Made by a program: the position numbers and the translations under genes. From an uncultured Clostridia bacterium (GTDB lineage: Bacteria; Bacillota; Clostridia; Peptostreptococcales; Anaerovoracaceae), in the NCBI GenBank assembly GCA_947302715.1, contig CAMYVY010000005.1:36382-100381 (forward strand): a stretch of 64,000 nucleotides of DNA. Reading direction: 5' to 3'. Shown in pieces: positions 1-8,593 of the stretch (the stretch's first letter is position 1; every line of letters starts with the position of its first letter). The notes under the pieces were generated by a model. The model ran no database searches, had not been told where the DNA came from, and was given only the letters and a program-made list of their open reading frames with translations.

Positions 1-194
1 TATGACATGGCATAGCCTGCATCATTTAAATAACCAAGGCTCTCAAGTTCCTCTATCAAGGGCTCTATTTCGCCAAGAGAAAATTCCTCCTTAAGGAGTA
101 TATCGCGAAGTTCCTTTTTTGTCCTTCCTCTATGCGCGAGCTTTCTTAGAGCAATAGACCTTATATCTTTTTCTTTTTTATTTTCGGATTCCAT
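1..194 (-). CDS. recX: RecX family regulatory protein, N-terminal fragment (runs off left edge)
   Basis: Not in the ORF track because it is cut by the window edge. Read on the minus strand from the ATG at 192-194 it gives MESENKKEKDIRSIALRKL, then a repeat of the type HRGRTKKELRDILLKEEF...LIEELESLGYLNDAGYA. This is the three-helix RecX repeat (small residue, R-T/S-x-x-E-L, then GYLND). RecX proteins bind RecA filaments and modulate recombination and SOS induction. Only about 64 codons are present. The gene follows the PPTase gene by 21 bp on the same strand, so the two are probably co-transcribed. Identification rests on the motif; the C-terminal repeats lie outside the window. Confidence 0.75.
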   Translation of the reverse strand, partial: MESENKKEKDIRSIALRKLAHRGRTKKELRDILLKEEFSLGEIEPLIEELESLGYLNDAGYAMS

Positions 195-215
195 AATCAC
201 TCAAGTTCGCTAACT

Positions 216-776
216 CTATATGAATACTGCCTTATATTCCTTGTCGACTGCACAAATCCCAAGCTTATAGCCCTCAAGTTCTTCGATGCTCGTATTAAAA
301 ACGAAAAACTCTCTACTTTTATAATCGATGCATGTTACTTCGTTCATGCTATCATCAACAAAGCTCGGAGGATTTGAGAAAAAGCCCTTTCCGGTCATCT
401 TTCCATACGCTTCTTTTTTAGTCCAAATATCGTAAAACGCCTGCGCCTTGAATAAGTCAACATATTCCGCTTCCCTTTCGGTGAAAAAACGTTTCGCTAT
501 TTTAGTAAAGGCTACGGTCCTCTCAATCTGAATATCAAGACCGCATCTGTCCTTGGAAAACAGAGCAGCCCAATAATCGCCGCTATGAGAAACGGAGAAC
601 TCGATATCATCCACATTCAAATAAGGTCTGCCCTCGGGTTCTTCCAGAATTTTTGCCTGCTTTATTGACGCTGTGGGTATTCCTTCTTTTTCCGCAAAGT
701 CATAGGCTAAATCGAGTAGCATAAGCCTTCCGGATTTCTTTGTCTCTTTTCCTTTTTTTATGTAAAGATAATTCAT
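216..776 (-). CDS. 4'-phosphopantetheinyl transferase (Sfp type)
   Basis: Transfers the 4'-phosphopantetheine arm of CoA to a serine of carrier proteins (ACP, PCP). The motif GLDIQIERT supplies the two acidic Mg-binding residues, and WTKKEAYGKMTG is the W-x-x-K-E-A motif of the Sfp/AcpS superfamily. The ORF track starts at 827, but those 17 extra residues are encoded by a palindromic hairpin (784-818). I prefer the ATG at 774-776 (MNYLYIKKG...), which gives 186 aa, short for an Sfp-type enzyme (usually 210-230). No carrier-protein or NRPS/PKS gene is next to it, so it may serve fatty-acid ACP or a distant cluster. The weak RBS leaves the start uncertain. Confidence 0.85.
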   Translation of the reverse strand: MNYLYIKKGKETKKSGRLMLLDLAYDFAEKEGIPTASIKQAKILEEPEGRPYLNVDDIEFSVSHSGDYWAALFSKDRCGLDIQIERTVAFTKIAKRFFTEREAEYVDLFKAQAFYDIWTKKEAYGKMTGKGFFSNPPSFVDDSMNEVTCIDYKSREFFVFNTSIEELEGYKLGICAVDKEYKAVFI

Positions 777-783
777 AAGAACA

Positions 784-818
784 ATTGGGACGGTTCCCCA
801 TAGGAAACCGTCCCCAAT
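784..818. repeat. GGGACGGTT palindromic hairpin between yerC and the PPTase gene
   Basis: Near-perfect inverted repeat with arms ATTGGGACGGTT and AACCGTCCCCAAT around a short loop. It has no long T-run on the minus strand, so it is not a classic terminator, though it could attenuate transcription from yerC into the PPTase gene. Hairpins with GGGACGG or GTCCCC cores recur near 12575 and 44285 in this window. Such short palindromes in Clostridia can be REP-like elements; that reading is an inference. Confidence 0.6.
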
Positions 819-841
819 AAGATACATTTATAACTTTTCTG

Positions 842-1141
842 CTACTTTTTTTCTTCAAGTCTTTCCAAGACACGTCTGTAGCCATCTGCCCCATAAGCGA
901 TACATTTATTGATTCTGCTTATGGTTGCGGTTGATGCCTTGGTTTCCTTTTCAATTTCGCTGTAGGTTTTCTTTTGGCTGAGGAGCTTGGCTACCTGCAA
1001 TCTCTGCGATATGGCCCTGATTTCGTTTACAGTGCAGATATCCTCGAAAAACCTATAACAATCCTCCAAATCCTCAAGCGTGAGAATACCTTCAAACAGT
1101 TCATCTAATTCCGGACTTTTAAATTTCGAGTCATACGCCAT
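842..1141 (-). CDS. yerC: YerC/YecD family TrpR-like DNA-binding protein
   Basis: 99 aa, all helical, with the TrpR-like helix-turn-helix region in the second half (VAKLLSQKKTYSEIEKET followed by TATISRINK). It matches the YerC/YecD family of the TrpR superfamily in length and motif. These are small cytoplasmic regulators common in Bacillota whose ligands are mostly undefined. It has its own strong promoter (1188-1216) and an AGGAGA ribosome binding site before the ATG. It is followed by the PPTase and recX genes. Confidence 0.85.
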   Translation of the reverse strand: MAYDSKFKSPELDELFEGILTLEDLEDCYRFFEDICTVNEIRAISQRLQVAKLLSQKKTYSEIEKETKASTATISRINKCIAYGADGYRRVLERLEEKK

Positions 1142-1187
1142 CTCTTTTTCTCCTATAATGACTTAAAACACTTGTGACTTTGAGATA

Positions 1188-1216
1188 AGTATACCACTTT
1201 TACGCGTTAAAGTCAA
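1188..1216 (-). promoter_or_regulatory. Sigma-A promoter of yerC
   Basis: On the minus strand TTGACT, a 17-bp spacer, then TATACT (five of six matches in each box). The start codon lies about 40 bp downstream behind an AGGAGA site. Seen directly; no transcript data. Confidence 0.8.
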
Positions 1217-1229
1217 ACAGCAACGACTC

Positions 1230-3593
1230 CTATGACAATAGCCATCCTCTTATATCCGACACACCTGTGAATTTCTCGTATTTGTCGCCTTCGACCAAGA
1301 CCAATGTCGGAGCCTGCATGATGCCGAACTTCTTTACCAAATCCTGAGATTCGTTTGCATCCAAGACCTCATATTCGATCCCCGCTTCATCAAGCATGTT
1401 TCCTGCTATTTTGCAATTGGGACATACAGCGGTTTTGAAAAGGAGCGCCTTCCCTTCAGGAGATGCGGAAACCTCTTCCTGATCAATCGCTTCGTCCTTC
1501 TTTGGTCCGACATGAGTGAGAACAGAATGATTAATATCGTATGTCAATCTGTCCTTGTATTCCTGTGTCTTTCCGACGTTCCAATTCTGTACAGGTCTAT
1601 AGTATCCGGTAATGCGGCTATATACTTCCGCCTTCTCTCCGCAGTGAGGACATACGAACTGTTCTCCCGAGAGATAGCCGTGGTTCTTGCATACGGAATA
1701 TGTTGGCGACATCGTATAATAAGGCAGCTTGTAGTTCTCGGCAATCTTGCGCACCAAGGAAGATGCGGCCTTCCAATCAGGAAGTTTCTCGCCAAGGAAG
1801 GCATGGAATACGGTGCCTGAAGTATATAATGTCTGAAGATCATCCTGAATATCCAGCGCAGAGAAAATGTCCTCGGTATATCCCACCGGCAGATGCGATG
1901 AATTCGTATAATATGGGTCTCCATTCATATTCGCAGTGATGATATCAGAGAATTCTTCGGTATCATGCTTTGCAAATCTATAGGATGTCGATTCTGCCGG
2001 AGTTGCTTCCAAATTGTAAAGATCTCCATACTGTTCCTGGTAATCCGAAAGTCTTTCCCTCATGTGATTGAGCACATCCTGCGTGAACTTCTGCACTCTC
2101 GCATCGGTCATATCGGCGCGCAGCCATTTTGCATTCAAGCCAACCTCATTCATTCCCACCAAGCCAATTGTTGAGAAGTGATTATCAAAGTTACCGAGGT
2201 AGCGCTTTGTATAAGGATAGAGTCCCTGCTCCATAAGCTGAGTGATTACTGTTCTCTTGGTTTTCAAGCTGCGAGCAGAGATATCCATCAGTCTGTCGAG
2301 TCTCTTATAGAAATCCGCTTCATCCTCTGCAAGGTAAGCAATTCTCGGCATATTGATCGTTACAACTCCAATCGAACCCGTTGACTCTCCGGACCCGAAG
2401 AATCCACCGGATTTCTTTCTTAGTTCCCTAAGATCAAGCCTGAGTCTGCAGCACATGGATCTAACGTCGCTCGGTTCCATGTCCGAATTAATGTAATTGG
2501 AGAAATACGGCGTTCCATACTTCGCAGTCATCTCAAAGAGAAGCTTGTTGTTCTCCGTCTCGCTCCAATCGAAGTCATTGGTTATGGAATACGTTGGAAT
2601 TGGATACTGGAAGCCTCTGCCGTTTGCATCGCCCTCAATCATAATCTCGATGAAGGCCTTGTTCACCATATCCATTTCCTTCTGGCAATCTCCATATGTG
2701 AAATCTTGTTCCTTACCACCTACTATGGCCGGGAGATTCTTCATGTCGTTTGGCACGGTCCAATCCAGCGTAATGTTGGAAAATGGAGCCTGTGTGCCCC
2801 ATCTGGATGGGGTGTTCACTCCATATACGAAGGACTGAATGCACTGCTTAACTTCCTTATATGACAGATCATCCTTCTTAACGAATGGTGCCAGATAAGT
2901 ATCAAAGGACGAGAATGCCTGAGCTCCTGCCCATTCATTCTGCATTATTCCCAGGAAGTTAACCATTTGGTTGCAAAGTGTAGATAGATGGGAAGCAGGT
3001 GCGGATGTAATCTTTCCCGGAATTCCCCCAAGTCCTTCCTGAATAAGTTGCTTTAAACTCCAGCCGGCACAATAACCGGTCAGCATCGACATATCGTGAA
3101 TATGAATTTCAGTGTTTCTGTGTGCGTTCGCAATCTCCTCATCATAAACCTCACTGAGCCAATAATTGGCTGTGATTGCGCCCGAATTCGAAAGAATGAG
3201 TCCACCTACGGAATAGGTAACCGTTGAATTTTCCTTAACTCTCCAGTCGTTGATTTTGAGGTAATTGTCTACGATATCCTTGTAATTCAAAAGAGTGGAA
3301 TTGATATTACGTACCTTTTCCCTCTGCTTTCTGTAGAGAATGTACGCTTTTGCAACATCGGCATAGCCCGTTTCGGACAAGACCTTTTCAACGCTGTCTT
3401 GGATTTCCTCTACGGTAATCTTTTCGTCTTTAATTTTATCCACATAATCGGAGGTTACGTTTAGAGCGATAAGATCGATTACACTTGGATGATACTGCTT
3501 ACCCACAGCATCAAATGCTTTTGTGATTGCTGAACTGATTTTGTCGATAGAAAACTCGACAACCTTGCCGTCGCGCTTAACTACTTGGTACAT
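1230..3593 (-). CDS. nrdD: Anaerobic ribonucleoside-triphosphate reductase (class III) with fused C-terminal thiol-redox domain
   Basis: Reduces NTPs to dNTPs with a glycyl radical, in the absence of oxygen. Domain order: N-terminal ATP-cone (about 1-95, starting MYQVVKRDGKVVEF), glycyl-radical catalytic barrel (about 100-650), C-terminal zinc site (CKNH...CPHC, so the usual second Cys is His) and the radical-glycine loop RITGYYRP. Residues about 715-787 form an extra glutaredoxin/thioredoxin-like domain with the dithiol CPNC, which probably helps re-reduce the enzyme; classical NrdD proteins end soon after the radical loop at 700-720 residues. It lies just downstream of nrdG but has its own regulated promoter (3697-3766). 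The start is the ATG at 3593 behind GGAAAGGGG. Confidence 0.96.
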   Translation of the reverse strand: MYQVVKRDGKVVEFSIDKISSAITKAFDAVGKQYHPSVIDLIALNVTSDYVDKIKDEKITVEEIQDSVEKVLSETGYADVAKAYILYRKQREKVRNINSTLLNYKDIVDNYLKINDWRVKENSTVTYSVGGLILSNSGAITANYWLSEVYDEEIANAHRNTEIHIHDMSMLTGYCAGWSLKQLIQEGLGGIPGKITSAPASHLSTLCNQMVNFLGIMQNEWAGAQAFSSFDTYLAPFVKKDDLSYKEVKQCIQSFVYGVNTPSRWGTQAPFSNITLDWTVPNDMKNLPAIVGGKEQDFTYGDCQKEMDMVNKAFIEIMIEGDANGRGFQYPIPTYSITNDFDWSETENNKLLFEMTAKYGTPYFSNYINSDMEPSDVRSMCCRLRLDLRELRKKSGGFFGSGESTGSIGVVTINMPRIAYLAEDEADFYKRLDRLMDISARSLKTKRTVITQLMEQGLYPYTKRYLGNFDNHFSTIGLVGMNEVGLNAKWLRADMTDARVQKFTQDVLNHMRERLSDYQEQYGDLYNLEATPAESTSYRFAKHDTEEFSDIITANMNGDPYYTNSSHLPVGYTEDIFSALDIQDDLQTLYTSGTVFHAFLGEKLPDWKAASSLVRKIAENYKLPYYTMSPTYSVCKNHGYLSGEQFVCPHCGEKAEVYSRITGYYRPVQNWNVGKTQEYKDRLTYDINHSVLTHVGPKKDEAIDQEEVSASPEGKALLFKTAVCPNCKIAGNMLDEAGIEYEVLDANESQDLVKKFGIMQAPTLVLVEGDKYEKFTGVSDIRGWLLS

Positions 3594-3654
3594 GATTACC
3601 CCTTTCCGAACTATAATTTTTGCTTAAAAAAATCGCATTTATCGCAATTATTAT

Positions 3655-3684
3655 GATAAAAAAAGGGCAGAACGCCCTTTCGAA
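3655..3684 (-). terminator. Intrinsic terminator / possible attenuator between nrdG and nrdD
   Basis: Minus-strand stem AAAGGGC-GTTCT-GCCCTTT followed by a run of T. It ends nrdG transcription. It also lies about 10 bp downstream of the -10 box of the nrdD promoter, so any transcript from that promoter must cross it at once, which makes attenuation of nrdD possible. Confidence 0.75.
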
Positions 3685-3696
3685 GTGAGCAATATT

Positions 3697-3725
3697 ACTT
3701 TATCACTATCCCAAACCAATGTCAA
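3697..3725 (-). promoter_or_regulatory. Promoter of nrdD
   Basis: On the minus strand TTGACA, 17 bp, TAAAGT. The -35 box overlaps the first NrdR-like box, which fits repression by occlusion. The TAAAGT -10 box is imperfect. Confidence 0.65.
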
Positions 3726-3766
3726 TATATAGTGGTAAGTATTTTTCAAAAAACTATATCTTGTGC
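3720..3766 (-). promoter_or_regulatory. Tandem NrdR-like boxes upstream of nrdD
   Basis: Two 16-bp partial palindromes, tgtcaatatatagtgg (3720-3735) and aaactatatcttgtgc (3751-3766). They resemble the NrdR consensus acaCwAtATaTwGtgt and their centres are exactly 31 bp apart, the helical phasing known for NrdR operators. NrdR is the zinc-finger/ATP-cone repressor of ribonucleotide reductase genes; no nrdR gene is in the window. The spacing supports the call more than either box does alone. Confidence 0.7.
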
Positions 3767-3821
3767 AATTTTAAAATCTGTCTTGACATTGAAATATCAA
3801 TGTTTTGGAGCATAACAGCCC

Positions 3822-4514
3822 CTAATCGGTCCCCCTAATAAGTGCCTCCTCCACATAGTCGGACACTATATCCCGGTATCGGTTCAAATCGTCTATGCTC
3901 GGAGAAGAGAGATTATGGTTTGGAACCGTATCCCTATCTACAAAGGATTGCAGAAAGTATTTCTTGGCACCTTCTATCATATGCCCTATTCCGTGAAAGG
4001 AATTATCGTCATGGTATTCGTTTATGACCGTGGTACGAAATTCATAAGGAAGATTGGAATTAATGATGAGCGATATGCTTTCCATTATTGAATCGGTATC
4101 GAGAGCGATGAGACCTGCGGTTTCCGCATATTTCTCAGGAGAATTCTTAATGTCCATCGCGATATAATTCACAAGCTTTTGCTTAATAAGAAGCTCCAAC
4201 ATCCGAGGATGATTACCGTTGGTATCCAGCTTGACCAGGAATCCTTTATCGCGAATATTTGCGATGAAGTCGGGCAAATCCTTTCTAAGACACGGCTCAC
4301 CACCTGTTATTGCAACTCCATCAAGAAGGCCTCTCCGCTTCTTTAAGAAATCAAAGAATTCCTCGTCACTCATTCCGTGGTTGCCGCTCCACTCCACAAG
4401 CTCGAAATTATGACAAAAAGGACATCTGAAATCACACCCTCCGAGAAACACGGTGCACGCAACATGTTCCGGATAATCTAAAAGTGTCATCTTCTGAAGT
4501 CCTTGAATATTCAT
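3822..4514 (-). CDS. nrdG: Anaerobic ribonucleotide reductase activating protein (radical SAM)
   Basis: Generates the glycyl radical on NrdD using S-adenosylmethionine and a [4Fe-4S] cluster. The cluster motif CDFRCPFC (CX3CX2C) lies at about residues 27-34, and the SAM-binding ITGGEPCLR follows at about 70. At 230 aa with the start MNIQGLQKMTLLDYP it belongs to the longer clostridial activase type. The start overlaps the end of the upstream S41 protease gene by 4 bp, so the two are probably translationally coupled. Confidence 0.92.
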   Translation of the reverse strand: MNIQGLQKMTLLDYPEHVACTVFLGGCDFRCPFCHNFELVEWSGNHGMSDEEFFDFLKKRRGLLDGVAITGGEPCLRKDLPDFIANIRDKGFLVKLDTNGNHPRMLELLIKQKLVNYIAMDIKNSPEKYAETAGLIALDTDSIMESISLIINSNLPYEFRTTVINEYHDDNSFHGIGHMIEGAKKYFLQSFVDRDTVPNHNLSSPSIDDLNRYRDIVSDYVEEALIRGTD

Positions 4515-5695
4515 CCCTTAATCGCTTTAATTGCTTCCTCCAACTGCAAATCCTCATGTCCCGAAGCAGGATTCGAAACCGTTTTGTCGGGAGTGACCCC
4601 TACGCCGTCAATCTTGGTGTCTCCATCACAAAAGAATTCGTTTGTAGTAAGATTCACTGCGCTTCCGTCATCATATACATGGGTCTCCTGAATGAGCCCT
4701 TTTCCATAAGTGGTGGTTCCCACAAGCACTCCCGCATCGGCATTTTTAATGCTTAATGCAACCATTTCGGCTGTACTTGCAGTATTCTCATTCACGAGAA
4801 CCGCTATCTTAAGATTGGTTTTAATGCTGTCCGAATTATAGTTTTCCCTCTCGCCGGCCTTGTTCACGGTATATGCAACGAGGGATTCAGGCAGGATTCT
4901 GTCCGCAACCTTCACTCCTTCATCAAAGAGTCCGCCGGGATTGTCGCGAAGGTCAATAATAACACCGTCCACATTTCCCTTTTCAAATCCGGAAATAGCC
5001 GTTTCAAATAAGCCATAGGTATCGGTTCCGAATGACCTGATCTTGATATATCCCAAATTCTCCTCACTAAGAGTGCGACTGTCCACGCTCGCACCTGTCA
5101 CATCGCCCCTTATCACGGAGAACGTCATCTCTTCCTCATCTCTAAGTATCGTTATATCAACCTTCGAACCGGGATTTCCCTTAAGCGCTTCTATCAGTTC
5201 TTCCGATGTGTCATATGTTTTTCCATCAACGCTTAGTATAAGATCCCCCTCAAGTATTCCGGCAACCGAAGCCGGTCCACCCTGAATAACTTCGGTAATC
5301 ATATAACCATCTTCACCATCTTCATCCCTGTCGATAAAAACGATTCCCGTTCCGGTAAACGTGTTGTTTAATCCCTGTTGAAGCTGCTTCAATTCCTCTG
5401 CATTCATATACCTCGAATAGGGGTCATCAAGGCTGTCAAGCATGCTTCTGTAAACCCCCTCCATCTGAAACTCTCTGTCATATTCCTTTAAATACGATTG
5501 GCTGATAAGGCTGTCAATCTCCTCTATCTTGGAAAGCGCATAGTCCTCTTCCTCAGCGACCGGAGGAGCCGCTTCCTTCTTTGTTATCTCATAACCTGAC
5601 ATCTTTATAAACAAAGCCAAACAGGCCATGGTCAAAGCCACGGCAAAGAGCATAACCGTTATTACCAAAATTGTTGTTGAGCCTTTGTTTTTCAT
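4511..5695 (-). CDS. ctpA: Carboxy-terminal processing protease (CtpA/S41 family)
   Basis: Membrane-anchored serine protease of the S41 family. N-terminal membrane segment at about residues 6-30, PDZ domain about 90-170, then the S41 catalytic core with the Ser-Lys pair: Ser about 307 in NENTASTAE and Lys about 332 in TTYGKGLIQ, 25 residues apart as in the family. The ORF track begins at a TTG (5761) inside recJ; I use the ATG at 5695 because it directly precedes the membrane segment. Its place after ftsE-ftsX-M23 hydrolase matches the arrangement in many Bacillota, where CTPs trim cell-wall proteins. Confidence 0.9.
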   Translation of the reverse strand: MKNKGSTTILVITVMLFAVALTMACLALFIKMSGYEITKKEAAPPVAEEEDYALSKIEEIDSLISQSYLKEYDREFQMEGVYRSMLDSLDDPYSRYMNAEELKQLQQGLNNTFTGTGIVFIDRDEDGEDGYMITEVIQGGPASVAGILEGDLILSVDGKTYDTSEELIEALKGNPGSKVDITILRDEEEMTFSVIRGDVTGASVDSRTLSEENLGYIKIRSFGTDTYGLFETAISGFEKGNVDGVIIDLRDNPGGLFDEGVKVADRILPESLVAYTVNKAGERENYNSDSIKTNLKIAVLVNENTASTAEMVALSIKNADAGVLVGTTTYGKGLIQETHVYDDGSAVNLTTNEFFCDGDTKIDGVGVTPDKTVSNPASGHEDLQLEEAIKAIKG

Positions 5696-5706
5696 TCCGT
5701 ATTTTT

Positions 5707-7368
5707 TCAGTTTTCCCTTATGTCTTCCAAATTTAGCTGAATATATTCTCTGTCGTTCCAAGTTTGCGACTCGAGAAATCCCACCGCCTCAACATAGCTG
5801 TCATTGACGTTTTTCTCCAAAATCGCCTCGGTTCTGTCCGCATTCTTAAAGTCAAGGCATCTTATCTGTCCGCCATTATCCATGTAAGCATTTACCCTGA
5901 GGAATTGGCCTTCCTGACCCATTCTGGAACATGCGGGGTTCTTTATCTTTAAGCCTATGACGGGCCTGGGATTGTCCTTTCCAAACGGTTCAAGCTTATT
6001 CTGAAGTCGTATAAACTCGAAGTCAACATCAACTCCATCCAAAACCACCTCGGGGTTTATGCGATGGTGAAAAGCTTCTTCATTGGTATTATATAGTTCC
6101 TCGGTTTCCTTTTTCAGTGCATCTTCAAGTTCTCCGAGCTTGCTACCCTCTATCGTAAAGCCGCAGGCAGCCGCATGACCTCCGAATCTCAGGAACAAAT
6201 CACTATGCTTGTTAAGGAGAGCAAAGAGATTTACACCATCCGGGCTCCTTCCCGTTCCTTTGTACAGACCATCCTCTATAGCTGTAACTATAATCGCAGG
6301 AAGTTTATACTTATCCTTGAGTCGCCCTGCAACTATGCCTATTACACCTTCATGAGCGCTCTCAAGTTTGACAAAGACATAATGTCTGTTTTCGTCGTTA
6401 TAACCATCAAGAAGAATCTCCGAATCCTTGACGAGTTCATCCTGAACCGAGCGCCTCCTTTTGTTACACTCCATCAGTCTCTCAGCCATTTCGGCTGCTC
6501 TTTCGGGTTCCCCGGTCTGCATGAGTCTTGCTGCCAATGTGGCATCTTCCATTCGACCAGCAGCATTAATATGTGGAACTATTACAAACGAAACAAGCTT
6601 GGAATTGATTTCTCCGGGCTTAAGTCCCGTCTTTTCTATGAGTGCTTTTAGTCCAACCCTTTCAGTTATATTTAAAGCTCTCAGACCATATTTTGCAAGC
6701 GTTCTGTTTTCATCAACAAGCGGCACTATATCGCCGATGGTTCCTATTCCCACCAAGTCCAAATTTCTTGTAAGCACATGCTTTGAAAGGCCAACAGTCT
6801 CAACCAAGGCCTGAGCAAGTTTAAATGCCACACCGACTCCCGCAAGATACTTAAACGGATAATTGCAGTCGGGATGCTGAGGGTCTATTAGTAGGCAGTC
6901 AGGTATTTCATCCCTAATCGCATGATGATCAGTAATGAGTAGATCAAGTCCTATTTCCTTTGCATGCCTTGCTTCTTCGACGGATGTACAGCCGCAATCA
7001 ACGGTTATAACGAGATTCGTACCCGCAGCCTTTATTTTATCGAGAGCTGACTTATTTAGTCCATACCCCTCATCAAACCTTGATGGAATATAATAGCTAA
7101 CGTCAGCCCCCAGCTCCAAAAGGACATCTCTCAAAAGCGAAACGGAAGTGACCCCATCGGTATCGTAGTCGCCATAGATGCAGATTTTTTCACCGCTATC
7201 TATTGCAGATAATATTAAATCCACTCCTGCTTCCATATCGTGAAGCAGGAATGGATCGTAGGTTCGTTGAGGTTTGTCCGAGAGGAATTCGTTTATGTCT
7301 TCCTCACTTATAACTCCTCGCTTATTGAGAATTTCTATTATCTTCGGGTTTAGTTCCATTGGAATCAC
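5707..7368 (-). CDS. recJ: Single-stranded-DNA-specific exonuclease RecJ
   Basis: 5'-3' ssDNA exonuclease of repair and recombination. DHH-superfamily metal motifs are DYDTDGVTS (about 65), DCGCTS (about 124) and the DHH motif DHHAIRDEIPDC (about 146); the DHHA1-type FGGHAAACGFT is at about 396, followed by an OB-like C-terminal domain. At 553 aa it is close to the usual length. The annotated start is GTG at 7368; an ATG three codons in is an alternative. It overlaps the stop region of the upstream M23 gene, so it belongs to the ftsEX transcription unit, an unusual insertion between the cell-wall hydrolase and the CTP protease. Confidence 0.94.
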   Translation of the reverse strand: MIPMELNPKIIEILNKRGVISEEDINEFLSDKPQRTYDPFLLHDMEAGVDLILSAIDSGEKICIYGDYDTDGVTSVSLLRDVLLELGADVSYYIPSRFDEGYGLNKSALDKIKAAGTNLVITVDCGCTSVEEARHAKEIGLDLLITDHHAIRDEIPDCLLIDPQHPDCNYPFKYLAGVGVAFKLAQALVETVGLSKHVLTRNLDLVGIGTIGDIVPLVDENRTLAKYGLRALNITERVGLKALIEKTGLKPGEINSKLVSFVIVPHINAAGRMEDATLAARLMQTGEPERAAEMAERLMECNKRRRSVQDELVKDSEILLDGYNDENRHYVFVKLESAHEGVIGIVAGRLKDKYKLPAIIVTAIEDGLYKGTGRSPDGVNLFALLNKHSDLFLRFGGHAAACGFTIEGSKLGELEDALKKETEELYNTNEEAFHHRINPEVVLDGVDVDFEFIRLQNKLEPFGKDNPRPVIGLKIKNPACSRMGQEGQFLRVNAYMDNGGQIRCLDFKNADRTEAILEKNVNDSYVEAVGFLESQTWNDREYIQLNLEDIREN

Positions 7369-7369
7369 A

Positions 7370-8560
7370 TCATGGTAAATAGTAAAGCGGGTCTGTCTGA
7401 ACTCCGTTTACCCTTACTTCAAAGTGGCAATGCGGTCCGGTGGACCAACCTGTCGAACCGGCATAAGCTATAAGCTGACCTTGCTCGACATATTCTCCCG
7501 GGCTAACCAGAAGCTCCGAATTGTGTCCGTAAACCGTCGAATAACCGCTGTCGTGAATCAGGACGACCGCAAGTCCATAACCTCCATACCATCCGGTAGA
7601 GCTCGATACGTATCCGGCCCTTGATGCATAAATGGGAGTATAGTACGGAACGCCGATATCGATTCCTCCGTGGTTGGTGGATCCGATTGGAACGTCATCT
7701 CTATATCCAAAATACGATGTCAAAACTCCGTAGCATGGCCAGATGAATCCGCTCTCGCTGTTATCTGCAAGATACTGATAAATCGCATCTTCCTGATTTG
7801 CGGCTGCAAGCTGTCTCATGAGCTCGGCCTGCTCCTCTGCAAGCTGTGCGGAGAGTCTCTCTCTCTCGGCTTCGTATTCATCCAATCTGGCCTGGATTTC
7901 CTCGATTATTGCCTCGACCTCAGCCTTGGCTGTTTCAGCCTCTGCCTGTTTACCTTCCATGATGCCCATTTCGTTATCCAATTCCTGCTTGGCAACTTCC
8001 ATCTCGGAAAGAATATTTTCTAAAGTCGTATGCTTTTCTTCAAGCTCCTCTAATGTCTGTTGGTCGCTGTCATAGATTCTCTGAACCAGTGAAAGGTTTG
8101 AAAGAAAATCCGAAAAGTTCTTTGAATCAAGGAGAACATCCAGCATACCTACGGAACCGCTCTTATACATATTGCGTAATCTATTACCCAGTCCGCCCTT
8201 TTGTTCGTTGATATCATAACGAATCTTGTCGATGCGGCCGTTCATCTCATCGATTTCCGTCTGCTTTGCATCTATAGTTCCCTGAAGTACGGTGATTTCC
8301 TCATTGATTCCATCAAGGACAGCCTGCTTGCTATCCAGCTCTTCCATCATCTGAGCTCGCTCTGACTTTGCTTCCTCAACCTGTTCCTCAACCTGATTGA
8401 GAGCTTCCTGGGTTGTAAGCTCGGAACCATCGTCCTCACTGCTCTCCTCGTCTGCCTTCGAATTATACGGAAAAGCGAAAATCATGGTTATCGCAAGAAT
8501 CCATATGACGCAGAATTTAAAATATTTATTGATTCCGTTCGTACACTTAATTCCTTTCAT
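7370..8560 (-). CDS. Murein hydrolase with coiled coil and M23 peptidase domain (PcsB/EnvC-like partner of FtsEX)
   Basis: N-terminal signal/membrane segment (about 12-34), a long charged coiled coil (about 45-245, rich in Glu, Gln and Ala), a short Gln/Ala linker, then a LytM/M23 domain (about 270-396). The domain keeps the zinc ligands in NHGGIDIG, the YGHNS motif and GPHCHFEV. FtsEX uses such coiled-coil partners to gate peptidoglycan cleavage at division, and the gene lies 33 bp downstream of ftsX. The catalytic zinc motif is complete, so it is probably an active endopeptidase. AGAGGTTTGAC precedes the ATG. Confidence 0.9.
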   Translation of the reverse strand: MKGIKCTNGINKYFKFCVIWILAITMIFAFPYNSKADEESSEDDGSELTTQEALNQVEEQVEEAKSERAQMMEELDSKQAVLDGINEEITVLQGTIDAKQTEIDEMNGRIDKIRYDINEQKGGLGNRLRNMYKSGSVGMLDVLLDSKNFSDFLSNLSLVQRIYDSDQQTLEELEEKHTTLENILSEMEVAKQELDNEMGIMEGKQAEAETAKAEVEAIIEEIQARLDEYEAERERLSAQLAEEQAELMRQLAAANQEDAIYQYLADNSESGFIWPCYGVLTSYFGYRDDVPIGSTNHGGIDIGVPYYTPIYASRAGYVSSSTGWYGGYGLAVVLIHDSGYSTVYGHNSELLVSPGEYVEQGQLIAYAGSTGWSTGPHCHFEVRVNGVQTDPLYYLP

Positions 8561-8593
8561 GTCAAACCTCTATCATCGTTTCTATCATCAAAA

